Shown here piece by piece: positions 61,101 through 64,000 of a DNA stretch of 64,000 nucleotides. The stretch is from Aristolochia californica (taxonomy: Eukaryota > Streptophyta > Magnoliopsida > Piperales > Aristolochiaceae), in contig JARWKL010000012.1 in the NCBI GenBank assembly GCA_029961685.1, positions 11,687,955 through 11,751,954 on the forward strand, given 5' to 3'. The notes under the pieces were generated by a model. That model was given only the letters and a program-made list of their open reading frames with translations. It had not been told where the DNA came from and made no database searches. Position 1 is the first letter of the stretch; every line of letters begins with the position of its first letter. A program made the translations under genes and the position numbers.

Positions 61101-64000
61101 TATCCCGCCGCACGATCACTTCTGAATTTAATGAGTGTTTGTTATTCTCATTAAAAGCATTGGATCCATAGGTCATTTGCATCTTTAACATGTTTCAAGC
61201 AAGCATATCCATTTTTAAAACACGTGAAGAAGAAATCTCTTTCTTGTAAAATTCCAAGCTATTAGGGTTGAACTAGTGGAATTTCCCAATCTTGGATAAC
61301 AAAACTTTTGTGTTCATTTGTGGTTTGAGAATAAATTTTCTTTACTTATATTTTTAAATTTTTTAAATTTTTTCCTTTCATAAACTCTAAAATATTCATT
61401 TTGTTGTTATCAATTTGCTTTTTTTTTTTTTACAGTATGTAGGAGGAGCGAAAACTCAAAATTTTGATTGATGAAAAAAGTGTACATCTAAGATGGAGAT
61501 GCACAATACACGAATTTAGAAAGAGATAATTCCAAACACTGTCAGTAATTTTTAGGGATTCTAAGCTCTTTTTAGTTTTTATACCTCAAGTTTTGCAATC
61601 GTCGGGGGATTTTTAACTGAGTGTTGACTCCCTATCCATAAGTCATTTCTTACAAAAATATAGCCAGTTACACATGATAAATCCCTTTACAATTCATCTA
61701 TGATTATTAGGTCAACCTTTTTCAAACGGGCAAAATAATGGCTTGTTTGACTCGGGTAAATATCCCACCGCACGTTCACTAGAGAATTTAATGAGCGTAT
61801 GTTATTCTCTTTAAAAGCTTTGGATCCATAGGTCATTTGCATCTTTAACATATTTCAAGCATGCATATCCATTTTTAAAACACGTGTAGAAGAATTCTCT
61901 TTCTTGTAAAATTTCAAGCTATTAGGGTTGAACTAGTGGAATTTCCCAAACTTGGATAACAAAAATTTTGTGTTCATTTGTGGTGTGTGAATAAATTTTC
62001 ATTATTTAAATTTCTTATTGTTTTAATTTTTTTACGTACATGAACTCTAAAATTTACATTTTGTTGTGATCTATTTACCTTTTTTTATTTACGGCATAAA
62101 GGGAGAACGAAAACTCAAAGTTTTGATTTAAGGAAAAAGTGCACATCTAAAATGGAGATGCATAATGCACAAATGTAGAGAGATATAATTCCAATGAGTG
62201 TCTGTGATTTTTATGGATTGAGAGCACTTTGCAGTTTTTAATTCTCAGGTTTTGCAATCGTCGGGGAAAGGGGAAGGCGGGGGATTTTTAATTGAGTGTT
62301 GACTCCCAATCCGTAAGTCATTTCTTACAATAATAATGCCCGTTACGAATGAAAAATCACTTTACAATCATCTATGATTGTTAGGTCAGCTTTTTTTGCA
62401 AACGGGCAAAATAATGGCTTGTTTGGCTCGGGTAAATATCCCGCCACACGTTCCCTTAAGAATTTAATGAGCGTTTGTTATTCTCATTATAAAAGATTTG
62501 GATCCATAGGTCATTTGCATCTTTAACATGTTTCAAGCATGCATATCCATTTTTAAAACACGTGTAGAACAAATCTCTTTCTTGTAAAATTCCAAGCTAT
62601 TAGGATTCAACTAGTGGAATTTCCCAATCTTGGATAACAAAACTTTTGTGTTCATTTGTGGTTTGTGAATAAATTTTCTTTACTTATATTTTTCATTTTT
62701 TTTATTTTTTCCATACATAAACTCTAAAATTTTGATTTTGTTGTTATCAATTTGCCTTTTTTTTTTTTTACGGTATGAAGCGGGAGTGAAAACTCAAAAT
62801 TTTGATTTAAGATAAAAGTGTACATCTAAAATGGTGTTGCACAATGCACAAATTTAGAAAGAGATAAATCCAAAGAGTGTCTGTAATTTTTAGGGATTGT
62901 AAGTTCTTTTTAGTTTTTATATCTCAGGTTTTGGAATCGTCGGGAAAAGGGGGAGGCAAGGGATTTTTAACTGAGTGTTGACTCCCTATCCATAAGTCAT
63001 TCTTAGAAAAATATAGCCCGTTACACATGATAAATCACTTTACAATTCATCAATGATTGTTAGGTCAGCTTTTTTCAAACGGGCAAAATAATGGCTTGTT
63101 TGACTCGGGTAAATATCCCACCGCACGTTCACTAGAGAATTTAATGAGCGTATGTTATTCTCTTTAAAAGCTTTGGATCCATAGGTCATTTGCATCTTTA
63201 ACATGTTTCAAGCATGCATATCCATTTTTAAAACACGCGTACAAGAATTCTCTTTCTTGTAAAATTTCAAGTTATTAGGGTTGAACTACTGGAATTTCCC
63301 AAACTTGGATAACAAAAATTTTGTGTTCCTTTGTGGTGTGTGAATAAATTTTCATTACTTACATTTGTTATTGTCTTAATTTTTTTCCATAGATAAACTC
63401 TAAAATTTACATTTTCTTGTGATCAATTTGCCTTTTTTTGTTTACGGCATGAAGGGAGAACAAAAAATCAAAGTTTTTATTTAAAAAAAAAGTTTACATA
63501 TAAAATGGAGATGCATCATGCACAAATATAGAGAGGTATAATTTCAAAGAGTGTCTATGATTTTTAAGGATTGTGAGCTCTTTTCAGTTTTTAGTTCTCA
63601 GGTTTTGCAATCGTCGGGAAAAGGGGGAGTGGGAGATTTTTAATTGAGTGTTGACTCCCTATCCATAAGTCATTTCTTAAAAAAATATAGCCCGTTACAC
63701 ATGATAAATCACTTTACAATTCATCAATGATTGTTAGGTCAGCTTTTTGGAAACGGGCAAAATAATGGCTTGTTTGACTCGGGTAAATATCCCACCGCAC
63801 GTTCACTAGAGAATTTAATGAGCATATGTTATTCTCTTTAAAAGCTTTGGATCCATAGGTTATTTTCATCTTTAACATGTTTCAAGCATTAATATCCATT
63901 TTTAAAACACGTGTAGAAGAATTCTCTTTCTTGTAAAATTTCAGGCTTTTATGGTTGAACTAGTGGAATTTCCCAAACTTGGATAAAAAAAATTTTGTGC
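58185..64000. repeat. Diverged domain, part 3: C-headed hybrids with B' and D tails
   Basis: Units start near 58185 (C head from its first bases, B' tail), 58859 (C head, D tail), 59537 (C' head, A tail), 60208 (B to A), 60878 (B head, D tail), about 61553 (C' head, B' tail), 62216 (C head, D tail), 62891 (C' head, B' tail) and 63565 (C to C' head, B' tail, cut by the window end). From 61.5 kb pure A, B or C units are absent, and the pattern approaches a two-monomer repeat of a C'/B' unit followed by a C-headed unit. The unit at 58185 follows an A tail directly, so the B step is almost fully skipped there. Confidence 0.6.
61597..61612. other. G-rich tract lost by ~16-bp deletion
   Basis: The sequence reads aatcgtcgggggattttt, where neighbouring units have aatcgtcgggaaaagggggaggcggggg before attttt. 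The missing bases lie between two G runs, as expected for slippage between short G repeats. The rest of the unit is intact. It is the only unit I saw with the tract almost completely removed. Confidence 0.8.

Larger units (their letters stand above)
1..64000. repeat. Tandem satellite array, ~674 bp monomer, ~95 copies
   Basis: The whole window is one head-to-tail array. GGATCC, or a one- or two-base variant, recurs at 285, 959, 1633, 2308, 2982, 3656, 4329, 5003 and onward to 63175 and 63849, with spacings almost always 669-679 bp. Each monomer has the same order of landmarks: a G-rich tract near unit position 52-84, an inverted repeat near 154-171, GGATCC near 285, an 'agggttgaactagtgg' block near 390, a T-rich stretch near 480-570, and 'atctaaaatggagatgcac' near 610. 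Both ends of the window lie inside the array, so its full length is unknown. The DNA is clearly AT-rich by eye. I found no internal half-period. Array position (centromeric or other) and species are not determinable from the sequence. No stretch over 300 bp lies outside the repeat except for the N gap. Confidence 0.98.

Noticed and set aside
806..61191. Recurrent minus-strand frames of about 60 codons starting like MLKMQMTYGSK
   Set aside because: They are the same part of the satellite read again and again. A units stop the frame, B and C versions differ at many residues, and there is no flanking gene structure. I treat them as repeat sequence and do not call CDS.
1..64000. CRISPR array
   Set aside because: The repeats are ~674 bp with no short repeat-spacer pattern; everything is repeat and nothing is spacer.
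1..64000. Ribosomal DNA spacer or rolling-circle transposon array
   Set aside because: No rRNA gene sequence, and no terminal hairpin or insertion-site hallmark that I recognise, occurs in 95 units.
1..64000. Mammalian-type CENP-B box
   Set aside because: I found no convincing match to the core of that motif in the units I examined.

Overview
This window is satellite DNA from end to end. About 95 head-to-tail copies of an AT-rich monomer of roughly 674 bp fill it, and it begins and ends inside the array. I see no credible protein-coding gene, no tRNA or rRNA, no transposon insertion and no flanking single-copy DNA. A long, homogenised tandem array with monomers of this size points to a nuclear eukaryotic genome, at a centromeric, pericentromeric or heterochromatic block. 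The species cannot be told from the sequence; a plant is plausible but unproven.

Monomers are numbered here from the phase at position 1. Each unit starts at a 'tagggaattt'-like string, and its GGATCC site lies about 284 bp in. From 1 to about 46.6 kb they fall into three subtypes that follow each other in a fixed cycle A>B>C>A, giving a higher-order repeat of about 2.02 kb. A carries acacgtgtagaag. B carries TCTAGA followed by GAATTC. C carries AAGCTTGC and gtgtggaac. At least a dozen monomers are hybrids that start as one subtype and end as another. Across monomers 1-42 the next monomer always resumes the cycle in the correct order.

Layout: 1-3371 is mostly A plus B/C-hybrid dimers. 3372-23244 holds A-B-C trimers with hybrids. 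23245-23344 is a run of exactly 100 N. 23345-42101 repeats 4489-23244 almost base for base. 42102-46287 continues the A-B-C array with unique sequence. A monomer cut short by about 205 bp at 46613 marks a change to a more diverged domain (46756-64000), where TCTAGA is lost and a fourth variant, D, appears.

The most consequential observation concerns the gap. The 18.76 kb just left of it is the same as the 18.76 kb just right of it. This is what two unmerged overlapping contigs would look like, so about 18.8 kb of the window is probably counted twice. The most interesting biology is the three-step cycle, with subtype switches and deletions that seem to gather at a conserved 8-bp dyad and a G-rich tract inside the monomer.
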